Shown: positions 61,432 through 64,000 of the stretch, piece by piece | Layout: every line of letters begins with the position of its first letter | Position numbering within the stretch: the stretch's first letter is position 1 | Assembly: GCA_008508345.1 (NCBI GenBank) | Contig: QNGE01001220.1 | Coordinates: forward strand, 116,804-180,803 | Source of the DNA: Paragonimus westermani | Taxonomy: Eukaryota; Platyhelminthes; Trematoda; Plagiorchiida; Troglotrematidae | DNA length: 64,000 nucleotides | Reading direction: 5' to 3' | Position numbers and translations under genes: made by a program | The notes under the pieces: generated by a model | Seen by the model: the letters and a program-made list of their open reading frames with translations, nothing else | What the model was told of the DNA's origin: nothing | Databases searched by the model: none

Positions 61432-61589
61432 TTCTTTTCGAAAGGGGCTGGCTGAAAAGTTTATCTGAATGCGATCGCTGCGATCAACTGTGAGTGATGG
61501 TCAACTTGAAAATAAACCAAATCCCCGACTACTCATCAGTAAGCCATGGTGGTATAAAATGTTATGTAACTGGCCCGATGATGAATATC

Positions 61590-61625
61590 CGAAAACAGGC
61601 TGTTCGCCAAAATCACCTTTGACAG
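61590..61625 (-). repeat. Short dispersed repeat shared with 58751-58788 (plus)
   Basis: The minus strand reads aaggtgattttggcgaacag, the same 17-bp core as 58759-58775, followed by a similar cgttttcg-like flank. It begins about 45 bp after the end of family B copy B9. Confidence 0.6.
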
Positions 61626-63952
61626 GTGAAAACGTACAATTCAACAATATACCTTTTGTATTATTGTGCCTGATAGTTTTTTGCAATTCTCATACGTTCG
61701 ATCCCTATCCTATATAGTTTATTTCTAATTACATCAGCTGGAACTATTAAATGTGAACAGAAATGTTGCAAGCGGTCTCTCCGAAGTGGGTTTTGCTTCC
61801 CGGTAAACGCTGAAGTTATTATTTATTATTATTTGATTCAAAAGAGTACCAATCAAGGTGAGATGCATACGATCGTGATGACCCGCTTTACTTTGAGTCT
61901 GTCAGTATCGCCTTTGACAATGTCAAAGCGGAATTGGTATTGTGAAACATGTTGACTGGGAGCGGGCTGGGACTCACAAAAGTCGATGAATGATTCACGA
62001 GCCTCATGTAGAATTGTCAATTCAAACGACTAACATCAACCGTGGCAATTTTGAAAACAGTTGATTCGACATTGGTACAATGTGTTCACTGCTGGGGAAC
62101 TTCAGGAACAACGCGGGTTACACACAACTAAATAAACGCCTTAAGTGCTATTCACTAAAATTGACTCACTATCATGGCTCACACCATCAGCTTTACGGGT
62201 AAGATGAATGGAAGAAGGCAAAACTTAGTTTATTTTCTCACAATACGTTCAAGTTCCAAGACATTTATTCCTTAGTTATGAGGTAATGATTGTAAATACT
62301 CAACCGGATTTTCGGTCGTTCACAATATTTCCTGTGAGTACAGAGGATCACAGATTGTTAAGCTAGTTGGGTGTTTACTGGGTTACCATATCTAAGTTGT
62401 TGTCACATACCGTTATGCATGAAACGATGTTCACTCATATACACATATCTGATGTTGAGCTATTCGAGAACTTAGGTAAGTTCCACTGACGTAGTTCCGT
62501 AGAACAAAACGGATTATGTTCTTCGATCCGGCTGAACAGATGCTCGTTGGATCAAAAAACACGGTATACCTAGCGGCATATGGGCCCTAACAGTCTTGCA
62601 GGAAATCACCCGGATAATACAATATGTTCAAAGTATAGTACTACAGCAAACAATCATGGATAAAGACAAGAAACATTCCATAACGGCGAAAAATTAACCT
62701 TTTTCTTTACCGAACGAAACAGTCGTGGAAAACGATGTGTGATTAATGTCATACAACTCTGAATTTTGACCAGGCAAAACCCTACGATGTGTGTGTACAC
62801 ATAAGAACTACGGTTTTACTTCAAATCTATAGAGTATGACATACCAACTACGGAATCAGCGTGAGCTGTGATAAGAAAATCGACAAATGTGTCTTCACTT
62901 CTTATTCAAGTCTGTTGGATTTACACCGTCAATCTGACTGAGGCCGTTTACAAAACAGATAATCAGAAACGAGTGTGCTACTTGTTGCATCACTTTAGGA
63001 TGAGGCTATTGGTAAGATGTTTGAACGGCATAGTTTTCCGGAACTTTTCAGATGTTCAGTATAACTTGTCAACGTCTTTGTGAAAAGCGCATCTCGATAC
63101 ACTTTTTAAACAGTAACACAGAAGTACGTTTTTAAAATTCCGTCAGAGAAGGTAAACAAATAAGTAATATTTGTACAAAATAACCACGGTTTGTAAAGAG
63201 CTTGTAACGAATCCTCGAAGCGTAACTGGTGGTTGCTACGGTAGATTTATCCTATACATTTTTTTACTTCTACCTCATTATTTTTTTATCTTATTCGGGG
63301 TTGTAAGCAATTTACAGAATTTTTCACTCGGTAAATCCAGAGTGGACCGGGGAACATCCATCCATCCTGGGCACACACGTGAGTTGCTGCAGGTGGAACT
63401 GTAGTTAACCGATCTCCACCAGTCATAAACGGCAATCAGTCGTTTGGACCTTTGTCTCACTCACTCAACCTAGTTAAGTGAATCAAATTTGTAGGAAATT
63501 ATGAAGAACAGCGAATAAAAGCGCAGTGTGCCTGTTGCCCACTAGTAATCATCAGCGTAAACACTGTTGTACGCCTGTGAAAAGAGTATTATTTTTTCGA
63601 TAAATTGAAATCGCATGATGGCACATAGCCCTTCACTGTTATAAAATAAGTGGTTTTTCAGCCAAGTATGCGATAATGTCAACTGACTGTTAGCTTAACG
63701 GTTAAATGAACTAAGCTGAGCAGTGGAATGCTAAATCCACACTTAGTGTATATAACCAAGATGCAGTCGCCAGTGAAATGCAGGTTAGTGGCAAAAAAGC
63801 TGTCACACGAAATAAGTAAAGTACCCGGATTTACAATTGAGTGTAAACGTGCTAATATGACAGAAGCATATCAGAAGATATTGATCACCACATCATTCTA
63901 CAAGACACGTCGCTAAACTCAATTAAAGTTCTTCAACAAATTGTCAGTGACC

Positions 63953-63953
<1 letters not shown>
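61626..63953. other. No gene recognised
   Basis: Short frames only. A small ATT-rich run (gttattatttattattattt) lies near 61816-61835. No motif or familiar repeat otherwise. Confidence 0.55.

Positions 63954-63995
<42 letters not shown>
63954..63995. repeat. (TA)n microsatellite at the window end
   Basis: About 42 bases of perfect TA dinucleotide, then aaaaca at the edge. The other flank is outside the window. Confidence 0.95.

Positions 63996-64000
<5 letters not shown>

Larger units (their letters stand above)
60866..61543. repeat. Family B repeat, composite fold-back and tandem copy B9 (431-bp unit)
   Basis: Starts about 100 bp after the PLE3 stop. 60866-61010 is minus-oriented: body, then intact hammerhead. 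61020-61543 is plus-oriented: body and tail (61020-61112), core, tRNA-like segment, hammerhead, then a second body and tail (61451-61543). The two 93-bp body-tail blocks are direct repeats exactly 431 bp apart. The inverted arms 60876-60943 and 61020-61087 can pair across a 76-base spacer. Both plus tails end at actcatcagtaa. Noncoding. Confidence 0.92.

Noticed and set aside
1..64000. CRISPR arrays, prokaryotic operons, ribosome binding sites, viral genes
   Set aside because: No spaced direct repeats, no tightly packed ORFs, no Shine-Dalgarno-led frames; the content is typical eukaryotic repeat-rich DNA.

Overview
The window is eukaryotic nuclear DNA with no recognisable host gene. It is AT-leaning with only short open frames, and contains decayed Penelope-like and Ty3/Gypsy retroelements, tRNA-derived short repeats and dinucleotide microsatellites. 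The repeat content (EN+ Penelope elements, a hammerhead-bearing short repeat like the schistosome Sm-alpha repeats, Ty3/Gypsy copies) fits a parasitic flatworm, most likely a digenean trematode. That is an inference from repeat type, not from a marker gene.

Layout. The left edge (1-1175) holds the 3' two thirds of an old Penelope-like element (PLE1). About 8.75-9.08 kb and 25.24-25.75 kb hold a tRNA-derived repeat, here 'family A'; at 25 kb it forms a 305-bp head-to-tail repeat with two well-preserved tRNA-like modules. A second repeat, 'family B', occurs at 14.8, 18.9, 26.0, 30.7, 38.5, 39.4, 40.6, 43.0, 50.5 and 60.9-61.5 kb. From 41.1 to 44.9 kb lie two minus-strand Penelope relics (PLE2b and PLE2); PLE2 is interrupted by a solo LTR flanked by a 5-bp target duplication. 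From 55.2 to 58.7 kb lies a nearly complete but broken Ty3/Gypsy gag-pol relic whose integrase core has been inverted in place. Directly after it, 58.8-60.8 kb, is the best-preserved Penelope element (PLE3), with intact reverse-transcriptase aspartates and a GIY-YIG endonuclease. Everything else, roughly 50 kb, shows no gene I can support.

The most interesting system is family B. Its unit repeats with a period of 431 bp at 60.9-61.5 kb. It carries a tRNA-like Pol III A box with a decayed B box and, just downstream, a type I hammerhead self-cleaving ribozyme. The minus-strand copy at 60962-61006 matches the hammerhead consensus throughout: a 6-bp stem I, CUGAUGA, a 5-bp stem II, GAAA, a palindromic stem III and a GUC cleavage site. 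Six copies have the same minus-then-plus fold-back arrangement, several are circularly permuted relative to one another, and three sit just 3' of Penelope relics. This fits a Sm-alpha / retrozyme-like RNA parasite whose multimeric transcript could be cut into unit-length RNAs and copied by Penelope machinery. The mechanism is inference; the ribozyme, repeat period and architecture are read from the sequence.
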